This document shows positions 8,834-18,801 of a DNA stretch of 64,000 nt, in pieces. The position numbers and the translations under genes were made by a program. Below the pieces are notes generated by a model. The model was not told the origin of the DNA and ran no database searches. It saw only the letters and a list, made by a program, of their open reading frames with translations. The stretch's first letter is position 1; every line of letters begins with the position of its first letter. The DNA is from Limnoglobus roseus (GTDB taxonomy: Bacteria > Planctomycetota > Planctomycetia > Gemmatales > Gemmataceae), in the NCBI RefSeq assembly GCF_008254045.1, contig NZ_CP042425.1, positions 2,666,001-2,730,000 on the forward strand, given 5' to 3'.

Positions 8834-11800
8834 ATTTCTCGCCCGTCGCTCGTGCCGTCGGCGACCGGCCGGCTCGCGCTCGCACCCGGTCGGCCACCGC
8901 CTTGAACGGGTCGGTTACGAACGGTACGACCCGCGGCTCGTACTTCATCTCGCCGTCCGGCTTTCGCGTTACCTCGATCTTGAACAGCTTCTCGCTCACC
9001 ACCGCCGTCACGTCGCCGAACGGCGTCGTCAGCCACCGCTGCAAGGTCTGTGACCAGATCGTGTAGAAGTCGAACTTCACGTACTGCCCGGTCGTGTCCA
9101 TCTCGCCGGACCCGCCGAGGCTGATCGCCGAGCCGAGCAGGTCCACGTGGTCCACCCGCACGCGGTCGCCGCGGAGCGTGAACGTCGCGTGGGCCTCCTC
9201 GAAGGCCGTCTTGTTGGGCGCTTCCAACTTCAGCGCCTTCAAGAGGGCCGCGAGCGGCGGCAGGTTGTAAATGTGGCCGCGGTCCACGTCGGCTTTGCCG
9301 TAGCCGGTCAGGATCGTGCGGCCGGTCGTCGCGTCGGCGGCCGTTTCCAGCAGGATACTGCCCTGCGCGGCCCCCTCCAGCTTCGCGCCGCTGCCCACGT
9401 TGTGGAACTTCGCCACGTCTTCTAATCGAATATCGGTCGCCGTGAGCGAGAGTCTATACCGGACCGGGTCGGAAAGTACAACGCGACCCGTGCCGCCGAC
9501 GGTCCCGTTGAACAGGGTGCCCTGTAGGTCCGTAAACTTGAACGCCGACGGGAGCCGCCCGCCGGGCTTCGTGGCGTCCGGTTCCTGCGCGTCGGCGTCG
9601 AACGTCGCCTTCACCGCCGTGGCCGGGTTCGACGCGATCAGCACCGAATCGAGCCAAAGATTGCCGTTCACTTTCCCGAGGTGCGTCGGGTGGTAGCGGC
9701 CGGTACAGGCGACTTTGCCGACGGCCTTCTCGCACGGTACGCCCGCGTCGAAGGCCGCCCCATCGAGGCGAATCTCCCCATTCCAGTAGACTTCCGGGTC
9801 GCGCTCGACGGGCGGCAGAGCGTCCGGCAAGGCGAGCGAAGCGACGGCGGTCGATTCCGGCGGCGTCAGCACGACGAAGTGCTTGAACGTCAGTTCGGCC
9901 GGCCCGCGGAGGTTCATGTCCTTCACACCGTCGCGGAGACCACGGGGCAGGGCGGTGATAAGAGCGTCGTCCACGATTAGCGGCGCGACGTCCATCTTGC
10001 CGAGGTTCGCATAAACGCGGCCGTCGTCGTAGAACCGCACGTCCGCGGCGTTCAGGCCGAGCTTCGACGGGCCGTGACGGGCGACGAAGTGCTCCAACTT
10101 CACCCGATCGCCCTCGTACTTCAGGTGGCCCGACAACTCGTCGAGGCGGTAGGCGAAGAAGGACGGGGTGACGCTCGGCCCTTCGAAGTTGAACGCGAGT
10201 TTGAGGTCCGTGGACGGGTCGAAGTTCGTGGTGGCCGCCGGCCGGGTGAGGGCCGTGAGTTGCTCGACCGGCGAGACGGCCGTGAGCGATACGAGCGGCC
10301 CGTCGCCGCGCTGGGGGGCGGGGTTGGGCTTCGCCCGGTCGAGCAGGTCCACGTCCACGGCGAATGAGAGTTTCCCCCGCGGCTGCAGCACGTCCCACAG
10401 CGTGCCGAGTTTGACCGCCGTCAGCGACTCGCGGAACTGCTCGTCGATGGGGCAGTCCTTCCCCCAGACGTGCAGGACGACGCGGCGGTCCTTGCTGTCC
10501 GGGACGGCGTCGTTGTCCCCCTTCATCCAGATCGTGCCGCCGCCGTGGCGGGCGGTCACGTCGCGGATTTCGATGCGGTCCGTCTCCGGTAGCGGGGCGA
10601 TCGGCTCGCCGGGGCGGACCGGCCGCCGCCCGTCGTTGGTCGTCACGAAGATGTTTACCTTCGCGCGAACCTGGTCGAGCGAGTACGGGAAGGCCTTGTA
10701 GTTCACCGTCCCGTCGTACACGCTCAGGCGGAATGTGTTCTCGACGAGGTTCACGCCCGCCTGCTGCTTCACGTCCACCGCGAAGTCTCCGCGGCCGGTC
10801 GGGTGCAGCGAGCGCAACAGGGCCGCATGCCGCTTCGACGCGAGGGCGTCGAACAACTGGTCGTTGATGGGGACGTTGTTGCCGGTGATCTTCAGTGCGA
10901 GGGCCGGGTCGGGGCCGGAACCGCGGACGCTCCCCTTCACGTCGATCCGCTGCCCACCGGCCGTGCCGGTGAGTTCGACCTTCGCGTCCTCGCCGTCCGG
11001 CGTCACGGTCTGGCGGATCAGTCCGGTCACGTCGGTGAGCGGGTAGCGGAACTTATCGTACACCACCGCGAGCTTCGTCGGGCGGAAGTCGAACTCGCGC
11101 TTCCACGCTTCCGGCGTCGGCCGGTTGAACCGGTAGCCGACGGCCACGGTCCCGGTCGGGCTGAACTTGGCCCGGTACTTCTTTACCTCGTCGGGCAGGC
11201 GGTCGAAGAAGGCGTCGTCGAGGCTCAGGTCGCGGAGCGTGACTTCGATGCGTTCCAGGGTCTCTTCGAACTTCGTGACGGCCGACGCCGTGGCGTCGCC
11301 GGCGATGGGTCGCGAGGCGAGCCGGGCGGGAACCTCACGGCTCGACGGGGCCGGGATCGGCACGACCGGCGGCGGGCCGACGAGCGGGCGGGTTTCCAGC
11401 GTTAAATCGAGGGTGGCCGGGCCGAGCTTCGCCGACAAGTTCTCGACCGTGACCTTGCCGTCCTTGAACATCGCCGCCGCCTGGATTGCCGTCAGAGGGG
11501 AGGGCAGCAGGGCGTGTTCGAAGTGGCCGTCGCGGAGTGTGAAATGCACATCGTACTTCGTCGGGCGGCCCGGTTCGCTCTCCCACTCGGCCTTCACGTC
11601 CACCCGCCCCGTCAGCGGTTTGATGTACTCGACCGCGTCGGGTTGAACCGTGGCGATCACCCCCGCGAGCGGCGAACCGAGTGGCACGTCGGGCAGGTCT
11701 GCCCGCAGTGACAGTTGCCCGGTGCCGCGATTCAGGCGGGCGGCGAGCGAGAACCGCACGGCGAGTTGGTCCGCCACGGACGCGCGGGCCGATCCCTTGA

Positions 11801-12341
11801 CGTTCAGGAACAGCGGGGCGGGGTCGTTGATGAGTGTGAAGTTCGCATCGGTCAGCGTGACTCGCGGCAGCTTCTTCGGGCTGCGGTCGACGACGTGAAC
11901 CGTTGCCTTGTTGACCACGAACATCGGCAAGGCCGCCGCCGTCGGGCCGGGTGAACTCAGCCCTTCAAGGCCCCACCGGCCGTTTGGCAGGCGTTCGAGC
12001 GTCAGTTCCGGGCCGTCGAGTTCGATCTTGCGGATCGCCAACCGGCCGCGGTTGATCTCTTCCTTGTCGTGGTAGATCGTGCCGACGGGTGCGCGGAAGA
12101 ACGGCTCGGTCGCCCCCTTCTGAGTGATGGTCAGGTCGCGGACGGAGATGCCGCCGAAGACGCGAATCTGGGCCGAGCCGACGGTGACGGTGGTGTCCGG
12201 GAACTGTTCGCCGAGGGTGGAGAGGAGCGACGCCCGCACCGCTTCCGGGCTGACGTAGGACTGTGCCCACCAAACGCCGTACCCCACGGCCGTCAGGACC
12301 GCGAGAATGACGCCGCGAATAATCCACGTGCGGAGGGCCAT
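8832..12341 (-). CDS. Large AsmA-like envelope protein
   Basis: The protein has 1,169 residues from the ATG at 12341, which places a single N-terminal TM anchor (MALRTWIIRGVILAVLTAVGYGVWW) at the start; a longer reading lacks meaning. The remainder is long, beta-rich and repetitive, with AsmA-type features: a VGSAQIRVFGGISVRDLTI segment at about 50-70, and a C-terminal part with GYGKADVDRGHIYNLPPLAALLKAL and FTLRGDRVRVDHVDLLGSAISLGGSGEMD. AsmA/TamB relatives are thought to bridge inner and outer membranes for phospholipid transport. Position next to an LptF/G permease fits an envelope role. It is 92 bp from the DUF1559 terminator and probably has its own promoter. Confidence 0.75.
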   Translation of the reverse strand: MALRTWIIRGVILAVLTAVGYGVWWAQSYVSPEAVRASLLSTLGEQFPDTTVTVGSAQIRVFGGISVRDLTITQKGATEPFFRAPVGTIYHDKEEINRGRLAIRKIELDGPELTLERLPNGRWGLEGLSSPGPTAAALPMFVVNKATVHVVDRSPKKLPRVTLTDANFTLINDPAPLFLNVKGSARASVADQLAVRFSLAARLNRGTGQLSLRADLPDVPLGSPLAGVIATVQPDAVEYIKPLTGRVDVKAEWESEPGRPTKYDVHFTLRDGHFEHALLPSPLTAIQAAAMFKDGKVTVENLSAKLGPATLDLTLETRPLVGPPPVVPIPAPSSREVPARLASRPIAGDATASAVTKFEETLERIEVTLRDLSLDDAFFDRLPDEVKKYRAKFSPTGTVAVGYRFNRPTPEAWKREFDFRPTKLAVVYDKFRYPLTDVTGLIRQTVTPDGEDAKVELTGTAGGQRIDVKGSVRGSGPDPALALKITGNNVPINDQLFDALASKRHAALLRSLHPTGRGDFAVDVKQQAGVNLVENTFRLSVYDGTVNYKAFPYSLDQVRAKVNIFVTTNDGRRPVRPGEPIAPLPETDRIEIRDVTARHGGGTIWMKGDNDAVPDSKDRRVVLHVWGKDCPIDEQFRESLTAVKLGTLWDVLQPRGKLSFAVDVDLLDRAKPNPAPQRGDGPLVSLTAVSPVEQLTALTRPAATTNFDPSTDLKLAFNFEGPSVTPSFFAYRLDELSGHLKYEGDRVKLEHFVARHGPSKLGLNAADVRFYDDGRVYANLGKMDVAPLIVDDALITALPRGLRDGVKDMNLRGPAELTFKHFVVLTPPESTAVASLALPDALPPVERDPEVYWNGEIRLDGAAFDAGVPCEKAVGKVACTGRYHPTHLGKVNGNLWLDSVLIASNPATAVKATFDADAQEPDATKPGGRLPSAFKFTDLQGTLFNGTVGGTGRVVLSDPVRYRLSLTATDIRLEDVAKFHNVGSGAKLEGAAQGSILLETAADATTGRTILTGYGKADVDRGHIYNLPPLAALLKALKLEAPNKTAFEEAHATFTLRGDRVRVDHVDLLGSAISLGGSGEMDTTGQYVKFDFYTIWSQTLQRWLTTPFGDVTAVVSEKLFKIEVTRKPDGEMKYEPRVVPFVTDPFKAVADRVRARAGRSPTARATGEK

Positions 12342-12455
12342 CCGTTGCCGTCCGGGGGCGAGTACAACCGGGAGGCATTCCCGGCGGAGCGGGATGATAA
12401 GCGGGCGAAGGGAAACCGTCAACGTGGAGTGGGAAAGTGGCGTTCGGCCAGCGAC

Positions 12456-12489
12456 AAAAAAACATCCCGCGAGCGAACTCGCGGGATGT
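12456..12489 (-). terminator. Rho-independent terminator of the DUF1559 gene
   Basis: On the minus strand a perfect 12-bp stem (ACATCCCGCGAG / CTCGCGGGATGT) closes a TTCG tetraloop and runs directly into seven T residues. It lies 28 bp after the DUF1559 stop codon. Confidence 0.92.
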
Positions 12490-12517
12490 CGGAGGTTACT
12501 GCAAAATCGGTCCGAGA

Positions 12518-13639
12518 TTAGTTATCGAGGCTGAGCGTTTCACCGCCGTTGCGGGAAGCCGCAGCGGCGTAGTTTGTGGCGGCGATTGTGTTGCGAACGA
12601 ACCGCACCGAGCCGTCAGCCATGGCGAAGTTCGCGCCGCCGGTGTGCTGACTGCCGAACGCGGCATCGGGAGACGTTGAGGTGGCGTTACCAGCGAAGAG
12701 GGCGAACGGGGCTTGGTACGTGCCAGTCGTAGAGGGGAATGTTGCGTTGGGGTAGCTCACATTGTCCGCGACACGGAGGACGGCACCCACAGCGGTGGTC
12801 CCATTGCAGCCAGCGGCATTCGCACCAGCCCAGTATGGGAATTGACCCGTACCAATGTTGCTCGGGCTGACGTTCGTGCTGGAGGTTGCTTCACCCACCA
12901 TGAACGTATTGCTGGTGCCGTCCGTGATGCCGGCGATGCCCGTCACGTAGGTATTGTTGTTGTCGTTAGCGTGCAGAAGAACGCCGTTCATGCGATTACC
13001 GGCGGTGCCGCCGCAACCGTAACTTGCAGCACCGGCGCCACCGTTCCAGTTGGCCGTGTTGCCAAGGTTGCCCACGTAATTCGTTTTGCCCCAGGTTCCG
13101 TTACGGTTTCCCTGAGTTGGCAGAATGTCACTTGGGCACTGGAAGGTTGGGATTACCGTGTAGACGCATGGCGTCCCCCCCGTAGCCGTGAGAATCGCGT
13201 TGTTCGCATCGCAGCGACCAATTACGCTCGCGGCGTGGATGTTGTCGATGTTCGGCGAGCCCGTGGGCGGGTTCTGTGACCAGGCGTTGCTACCGCCACC
13301 GCCGCCCGGCGGAACCCACATGCGATCGTTAAAAGCCGTGTTAGTAAGGGCGGCGTACAACGGGGCTTGCTCAACGTAAGGCAGAATCAGAGCCATCCAG
13401 CCCCACTGCCCGTTGTCGTCGTTCGATTGGCCGACTGGGAACTTGTTGGCCACGTCGTGATAGGCGTGCAGTCCGATCCCGAGCTGCTTGAGGTTGTTCG
13501 TGCACTTGGCCCGTGCTGCCGCTTCGCGGACTTTTTGCACGGCGGGTAACAGTAGGCCGATCAGAATCGCGATGATCGCGATCACGACCAGCAGTTCGAT
13601 CAGCGTGAACGCCGATCGACGAGAGAGAGAGGACTTCAT
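12518..13639 (-). CDS. DUF1559 protein with type II pseudopilin N-terminus
   Basis: The protein has 373 residues from the ATG at 13639, with AGGAG about 9 bp upstream. The N-terminus ([20 protein letters not shown]) is the prepilin methylation/cleavage motif with the +5 Glu, followed by a hydrophobic helix. [19 protein letters not shown] and [10 protein letters not shown] are typical of DUF1559. The C-terminus has a [15 protein letters not shown] signature, the H-X9-DG type motif in these proteins. DUF1559 paralogues are numerous in planctomycetes and believed to be secreted or surface pseudopilin-like proteins; role unknown. A strong terminator follows, making it monocistronic. Confidence 0.92.
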   Translation of the reverse strand: MKSSLSRRSAFTLIELLVVIAIIAILIGLLLPAVQKVREAAARAKCTNNLKQLGIGLHAYHDVANKFPVGQSNDDNGQWGWMALILPYVEQAPLYAALTNTAFNDRMWVPPGGGGGSNAWSQNPPTGSPNIDNIHAASVIGRCDANNAILTATGGTPCVYTVIPTFQCPSDILPTQGNRNGTWGKTNYVGNLGNTANWNGGAGAASYGCGGTAGNRMNGVLLHANDNNNTYVTGIAGITDGTSNTFMVGEATSSTNVSPSNIGTGQFPYWAGANAAGCNGTTAVGAVLRVADNVSYPNATFPSTTGTYQAPFALFAGNATSTSPDAAFGSQHTGGANFAMADGSVRFVRNTIAATNYAAAASRNGGETLSLDN

Positions 13640-14034
13640 GGCCTGGGCTCCTGGAAAAGAAGAATGAGAAGAAAAAGGCAAACATGGATGGACGGGTTTA
13701 TCTTACCTATTTCCGAGAAACACGGCAAGAAGATTTTGGCAGCTCTTCGATTTCCAATCGTTTCGAGCACTGCAGTTGATCTCGGAGCTTTGATTTCATT
13801 GCTCTCATCACTGTCTGCTCGCAATACCGGGCGCGAAAATGCCGGATATTAAGATGGCCCGCGAATTGTCGTCTCGATACTCTTGGTCCCAGACCTGAGA
13901 CGGAAGGTGACCACTTGTCTCATTTCTGGGAAACCGAAATTCCTGGGAAACAGTTGGCTGACGCTTGTGGACGCGGTTCCTACATTGCGTCAGTACGAAA
14001 ACGAACACCCCGTTTCCCGATAAGGATGTTCGGC
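13640..14034. other. 395-bp divergent intergenic region before the respiratory operon
   Basis: No convincing gene is seen. The segment is clearly more AT-rich than its surroundings and should hold divergent promoters for the DUF1559 gene and the operon starting at 14035. A direct repeat CTGGGAAAC occurs at 13926-13934 and 13943-13951 (17-bp period), a possible regulator site. Short open frames here lack ribosome-binding sites and conserved sequence. Confidence 0.5.
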
Positions 14035-14373
14035 ATGACGAGCGATGTGCCCACACCGGCGACGATCGAACCCGTTGCCCACGGCGAAACCCCTCTGGCG
14101 TTCACGACCCGCCGCGGCCTCGCCACGGCTTCGTTCTCACTGGGGTTGTGGGGCTCGCTGACGTTCTGGTGGTTCCCCTTCGGAATGTGGGTGGGGCTGA
14201 TCGCTCTCGGCATCGGGACCGTCGCACAGCTCATGGGCTGGCGGGCCAACAGCAACCGGGACAGTCTCGCGACGGTGGGGCAGGTGCTGGGTGCGATGGC
14301 GGCGACGACGGCCTACACTTGTTGCCGTGTGATGCAGTACTTCTTCGAGAACTATACGCCGACGTGGCCGTAA
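14035..14373 (+). CDS. Small two-helix membrane protein at head of respiratory operon
   Basis: The protein has 112 residues. The ATG at 14035 is chosen because AAGGA lies about 8 bp upstream; the ATG at 14026 and an upstream ATG at 13915 are weaker. A hydrophilic N-terminus of about 30 residues precedes two TM helices (about 32-60 and 80-100) separated by GWRANSNRDSLATVG. The arrangement resembles DUF4190-type proteins. No catalytic motif is visible. It is 53 bp upstream of actA and on the same strand, so it may be the first gene of the operon, but a role in respiration is unproven. Confidence 0.6.
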   Translation: MTSDVPTPATIEPVAHGETPLAFTTRRGLATASFSLGLWGSLTFWWFPFGMWVGLIALGIGTVAQLMGWRANSNRDSLATVGQVLGAMAATTAYTCCRVMQYFFENYTPTWP

Positions 14374-14426
14374 ACTCGCGCGGCCCGGCGTCATTTGTCT
14401 GAGCGTTCATCATCCGGAGGCAGTCG

Positions 14427-15137
14427 ATGCCCCAGGTCTTCCCGAAGCGTATGAATCCGATCTCTCGGATCATGCTGCTGTCCATTCCGCTGATCGCGTC
14501 CACCACGGGCGTGGCCCTAGCGGCGTTCTTCCGCTCGGACTACACCACGGGTCGCAACGAGATCGTGGACCAGCCGATTCCGTTCAGCCACCTGCACCAC
14601 GTCAGCGAGCTCGGGATCGACTGCCGATACTGCCACACGTCGGTCGAGAGTTCCGCCTACGCCGGCGTGCCGCCGACCAAGACGTGCATGAACTGCCACC
14701 AGCAGGTGTGGAACGGGGCGGACATCCTTGAGCCGCTGCGAAAGAGCTATCAGACCGAAACGCCGATCGCCTGGACGAAGGTTCACAACACTCCGAACTA
14801 CACCTACTTCAACCACAGCATCCACGTCGGCAAGGGCGTCGGGTGCGTCTCCTGCCACGAGCGGATTGACCAGATGCCGCTCGTTCGGCAGTCGAAGACG
14901 CTGCTCATGGAGTGGTGCCTCGACTGTCACCGTCACCCCGAAAAGAACCTGCGGCCGAAGTCGGAGGTGTTCAACCTCGCGTGGAGGCCGGATGATGGCA
15001 CGGTGGACGTCGACGGCCGGGCTTACGGCCCGACCCACGGCACCGGCACCCAGAGTGAACTGGGCCGCGAGTTGAAAGAGAAGTACTTGGTGCGGGACGA
15101 GAAGACGCTGACGAATTGCAGCATCTGCCACCGCTAG
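14427..15137 (+). CDS. actA: Alternative Complex III subunit A, pentaheme cytochrome c
   Basis: The protein has 236 residues with one N-terminal TM segment (about 13-33) that anchors a periplasmic domain. Five CxxCH heme c motifs are visible: CRYCH, CMNCH, CVSCH, CLDCH and CSICH, the last at the extreme C-terminus. This is the ActA pattern of Alternative Complex III, the quinol:cytochrome c/oxidase oxidoreductase that replaces bc1 in many planctomycetes and Bacteroidota. GGAGG precedes the start by about 7 bp. The gene is followed by a heptamer hairpin element and then actB. Confidence 0.92.
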   Translation: MPQVFPKRMNPISRIMLLSIPLIASTTGVALAAFFRSDYTTGRNEIVDQPIPFSHLHHVSELGIDCRYCHTSVESSAYAGVPPTKTCMNCHQQVWNGADILEPLRKSYQTETPIAWTKVHNTPNYTYFNHSIHVGKGVGCVSCHERIDQMPLVRQSKTLLMEWCLDCHRHPEKNLRPKSEVFNLAWRPDDGTVDVDGRAYGPTHGTGTQSELGRELKEKYLVRDEKTLTNCSICHR

Positions 15138-15143
15138 TTGAGA

Positions 15144-15220
15144 AATGCGGAACGGGGAATTCGGAACGCGGAATTCAATACCCGTTTTCATTCCGAACTC
15201 CGCATTCCGAACTCCGCATT
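15144..15220. repeat. Heptamer-phased inverted repeat between actA and actB
   Basis: The left arm 15144-15177 and right arm 15188-15220 are imperfect reverse complements built from degenerate 7-mers (ATGCGGA, ATTCGGA and similar). The phase is kept although units differ. The 3' half of the loop plus arm start, GTTTTCATTCCG, matches the element at 2567-2650. The element ends 2 bp before the actB ribosome-binding site (GGAGAGGGAAG). Confidence 0.85.
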
Positions 15221-15231
15221 GGAGAGGGAAG

Positions 15232-18200
15232 ATGGCTCTCGACTTCGACACGAACGCCGAACCGACCGGGGCCGGTGCACAGTCGCCGGAACAGTTCCAT
15301 TCGATGGAACAGATGTTCGGCTCGCCGGCCTTCGAGCGGATGATGAAGGACGAGTTTCCGGAAGACGCCGCGGAGTGGCTCGACCCCGTCACCCGTCGCC
15401 GGTTCCTCGCCCTGTCGGGTGCTTCGGTGGCGTTGGCCGCCGCGGTTGGGTGTAACCCGTCGCTGAAACCGGCCTCCCAGAAGAAAATCGTTCCCTACGT
15501 CAAGAAGCCTGAGAACGTCACCCTCGGTGTGCCGCTGTTCTTCCCGACGGCCGTCTCGCTCAACGGCGTCGCCGTCGGCGTCCTGGTGAAGTGCCATGAA
15601 GGCCGCCCGATCAAGGTCGAGGGCAACCCCTCGCACCCCGGCAGTCTCGGCGCGACGGACGTGTTCGCGCAAGCCGCCATCCTGGGCGTCTACGATCCGG
15701 ACCGCTCGAAGGTGGTGACGGAAAAGGGGATCCCCACGACCTGGGAGAAGGCTCGCAACGCCCTGGCCAGTATTGCCGCGGCTCAAGTCGCGAAGCAGGG
15801 GGCCGGTCTTCGTGTTTTGACGGACACTGTCGCGGCCGGCTCGACCTACGCGAACATGCTGGCCGAGTTGAAGGCGAAGTTGCCGCAGATGAAGTGGGTG
15901 CAGTACGAGGCCAGCAGCAGGGAGAATGCCGTCAAGGGCGTTCACGCGACCTACGGCAAGTACCTCACGCCGATCTACGCCTTCGAGAAAGCCGACACGC
16001 TCGTCTGTATCGACGGCGACTTCGAATCGAACGGCCTGGCCGGCGTGCGGTACACCCGCGACGCGATGAGCCGCCGGAAGGTCCGCGTTCACGCCGACAA
16101 GAAGGCCGGTGACGGCGTCACGCTCGACAAGCTCAGCCGCATCTACGCTATCGAGTCGTCGGTCAGCGGCGTCGGCGGCGTGGCCGATCACCGCCTGCCG
16201 CTGAAGCCGAGCGAGATCGAATCGTTCGTCCGTGCTCTGGCGAAGGAACTCGGTGTCGCCGGGGCTCCCGCCGCCGGGGCGCTGCCGGAACGGGCGAAAC
16301 AGTGGGTGAAGGCGATCGCCGAAGACTTGAAGGACACGAAGAAGGCCGGCGTCCTCGTCGTCGGCGACACGCTCTCGGTCGCGGCCCAGAACCTGGCGCA
16401 CGCCATCAACGACAAGATCGGGGCGGTCAAGAGTGGCGTCGTGCGGTTTGTCGAGCCGGTGCAAGCTGGCCTCGCCGGGCCGGACGCAGACGCGACGGCC
16501 GATAGCACGGGCTCGTTGAAGGCGCTGGTCGCCGACATGAACGCGGGCAAGGTCGATGCCCTGCTGATCCTCGGCGGCAACCCGGCCTTCACCGCCCCGG
16601 CCGACCTGAACTTTGCCGCGGCACTTCAGAAGGTCACGACCAGCCTGCACCTCGGGCTGTATCAGGACGAAACCGCCACGCAGACGACCTGGCACGTCAA
16701 CGCCGCTCACGAACTCGAAGTCTGGGGCGACGCCCGGGCCTACGACGGTACCGCGACGATCCAGCAGCCGCTCTTTACCATCAGCAACGGCAAGTCGCCG
16801 CTGGAGCTCCTCGGGGCGATGCTCGACAAGCCGAGTGCCGCGGAGGGACTGATCCGCGACGCCTGGCAGAAGTTCTTCACCGAGAAGAAGGTGGCCGGCG
16901 AGTTCGGCAACTTCTGGCACACCAGCCTCGAACGCGGCGTGGTCGAGGGCACCGCGGCGACGGCCGTGGCCGCCCCGGGCGAAGCGAAGTTGGCCGACGC
17001 GACGCAGAAGTCGCCTGCCCCGGCGTCGAAGGATGGCGAGATCGAACTGACGTTCCGCCCCGACCCGACGATCTACGACGGCCGTTTTGCCAACAACGGC
17101 TGGCTGCAAGAACTGCCGAAGCCGGTCACGCTCATCTGCTGGGACAACGCCGCCCTCGTCAGCCCGGCGACGGCCGAGCGGCTGAAGTGCGAAGTCAGCT
17201 ACCGCTGGACGGCCGGCGAGCACGGCAACAGCGAAGTGGATAAGATCGAGATCACCGTCGGCGAACGCAAGATTCGCGTGCCGGTGTGGGTCCAACCGGG
17301 GCAGGCCGACGACACTATCGCCCTGTTCTTCGGCTACGGCCGCGAGAAGGTCGGCGAGGTCGGCAAGGGAGCGGGCTTCAACGTCTACCCGATTCGTACG
17401 ACGGCTAACCTCTGGAGCCTCGGCGGCATTAGCCCGCAGCCCGGTTCGGCCGAGCGGACGCATGAGAAGTACACCATCGCGTGTACGCAAGGGCAGCACG
17501 CGATGGAAGGCCGTCGCCCCGCCCGCCACGGCACGGTCCAGCAGGCTCGTGACGAGCGAAAGCCGGTCAAGCACGGCGACCACACGCACAACGAGTTCCC
17601 GACCGCGTTCAGCTTCGCCGACAATCCGCCGGCGTCTGCGGCCGAAAAGGGCTTGATGCGGAAGCTCCTGCCCGGTTCGGTGGAAGAACGCGAGTGGCTG
17701 GCCAGCAAGGAAGACCCGGAAAAGGGGATTGTGGGCCACCCGCAAGAGTTTTACAAGAAGGGCTTCGTCAACAACGTCCACAAGCACGAGGACGAGGGCG
17801 GCGACGGCTCACATCATGACGGCGAGCACATCCACGACAAGCGGTTGCTGCCGTTGACTCTGATCCGCGACCACCAAGACAACAAGCTCTATCGTCGCTG
17901 GGCGATGGCGCTCGACCTCGGGGCGTGTACCGGCTGTTCCGCGTGCGTGGTGGCGTGCACGGCCGAGAACAACATCCCGGTCATCGGCAAGAAGGAAGTG
18001 ACCCGCGGACGGATCATGCACTGGATTCGCATCGACCGCTACTTCAGCGTGCCCGAAGAAAAGGGCGGCACCGAACGGGTGGACGCGAAGGAACGGGCCG
18101 AGCACCTGCGGAAGTCGAACGCCGACGTGACGACGCACTTCCAGCCGGTGAACTGCCAGCAGTGCGAGAAGGCCCCGTGCGAGTTGGTCTGTCCGGTGGC

Positions 18201-18801
18201 CGCGACCTCGCACAGTGCGGACGGCCTCAACGACATGACCTACAACCGCTGCGTCGGCACGCGGTACTGTGCGAACAACTGCCCGTACAAGGTGCGGCGG
18301 TTTAACTTCCTCCAGTTCGCCAACTACGACCAGTCGAACACCCTGCAACTGGTGAACAACCCCGAAGTGACGATGCGGACTCGCGGCGTCATGGAGAAGT
18401 GCACCTACTGCGTGCAGCGCATCCGCAACGCCGAGATCGAGGCGGAACGCGAGCACGACAACCCGAGCCGTCAGAAGGTCAAGACGCCGACGGGCATCCG
18501 GCCACTGATCGCGGAAGGCGAAATCAAGACCGCGTGCCAGGCGGCCTGCCCGTCGCAGGCGATCAGCTTCGGCGACCTGAACTACGATCAGTACATTCCG
18601 GTGAAGAAGACGGCCGACGGGAAGTGGGAAGAGACCGGCAAACACCTGCCGTTCAGTGAAGTGTCCCGCTGGAAATTGGAGCCGTCGCACTACGGCTTGC
18701 TTGCCGAATTGAACACGATGCCGCGGACGAGTTATCTGGCGGCGATCAAGAACCCGAATCCGAAGCTGGCCGGCGAAGCCAGCAAGGGAGGGCACGCTTA
18801 A
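15232..18801 (+). CDS. actB: Alternative Complex III subunit B, molybdopterin-oxidoreductase-like/ferredoxin fusion
   Basis: The protein has 1,189 residues from the ATG at 15232, directly behind GGAGAGGG; an upstream in-frame ATG lies inside the hairpin repeat and was rejected. RRRFLALSGASVALAAAVGC (about 63-82) is a Tat-type twin-arginine motif, so it is exported folded. The first ~850 residues resemble molybdopterin oxidoreductase domains, which in ACIII carry no molybdenum cofactor. The C-terminal third is ferredoxin-like: CTGCSACVVAC, CQQCEKAPCELVCPVA, CVGTRYCANNCPY and CTYC...CQAACPSQAI give ligands for four Fe-S clusters. ActB passes electrons from quinol toward the ActA/ActE hemes. Its stop overlaps actC as TAATG. 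Confidence 0.95.
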   Translation: MALDFDTNAEPTGAGAQSPEQFHSMEQMFGSPAFERMMKDEFPEDAAEWLDPVTRRRFLALSGASVALAAAVGCNPSLKPASQKKIVPYVKKPENVTLGVPLFFPTAVSLNGVAVGVLVKCHEGRPIKVEGNPSHPGSLGATDVFAQAAILGVYDPDRSKVVTEKGIPTTWEKARNALASIAAAQVAKQGAGLRVLTDTVAAGSTYANMLAELKAKLPQMKWVQYEASSRENAVKGVHATYGKYLTPIYAFEKADTLVCIDGDFESNGLAGVRYTRDAMSRRKVRVHADKKAGDGVTLDKLSRIYAIESSVSGVGGVADHRLPLKPSEIESFVRALAKELGVAGAPAAGALPERAKQWVKAIAEDLKDTKKAGVLVVGDTLSVAAQNLAHAINDKIGAVKSGVVRFVEPVQAGLAGPDADATADSTGSLKALVADMNAGKVDALLILGGNPAFTAPADLNFAAALQKVTTSLHLGLYQDETATQTTWHVNAAHELEVWGDARAYDGTATIQQPLFTISNGKSPLELLGAMLDKPSAAEGLIRDAWQKFFTEKKVAGEFGNFWHTSLERGVVEGTAATAVAAPGEAKLADATQKSPAPASKDGEIELTFRPDPTIYDGRFANNGWLQELPKPVTLICWDNAALVSPATAERLKCEVSYRWTAGEHGNSEVDKIEITVGERKIRVPVWVQPGQADDTIALFFGYGREKVGEVGKGAGFNVYPIRTTANLWSLGGISPQPGSAERTHEKYTIACTQGQHAMEGRRPARHGTVQQARDERKPVKHGDHTHNEFPTAFSFADNPPASAAEKGLMRKLLPGSVEEREWLASKEDPEKGIVGHPQEFYKKGFVNNVHKHEDEGGDGSHHDGEHIHDKRLLPLTLIRDHQDNKLYRRWAMALDLGACTGCSACVVACTAENNIPVIGKKEVTRGRIMHWIRIDRYFSVPEEKGGTERVDAKERAEHLRKSNADVTTHFQPVNCQQCEKAPCELVCPVAATSHSADGLNDMTYNRCVGTRYCANNCPYKVRRFNFLQFANYDQSNTLQLVNNPEVTMRTRGVMEKCTYCVQRIRNAEIEAEREHDNPSRQKVKTPTGIRPLIAEGEIKTACQAACPSQAISFGDLNYDQYIPVKKTADGKWEETGKHLPFSEVSRWKLEPSHYGLLAELNTMPRTSYLAAIKNPNPKLAGEASKGGHA

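Noticed and set aside
13664..13852. 62-codon plus-strand frame upstream of the operon
   Set aside because: No ribosome-binding site, no conserved feature, and it overlaps the promoter region of the DUF1559 gene.
15145..15231. N-terminal extension of actB beginning MRNGEFGTRNS
   Set aside because: These codons are the heptamer repeat. A strong ribosome-binding site precedes the ATG at 15232, and the family starts there.
15175..17787. 870-codon minus-strand frame opposite actB
   Set aside because: It is a shadow of actB; no domains, no ribosome-binding site, and the plus strand encodes a well-known protein.
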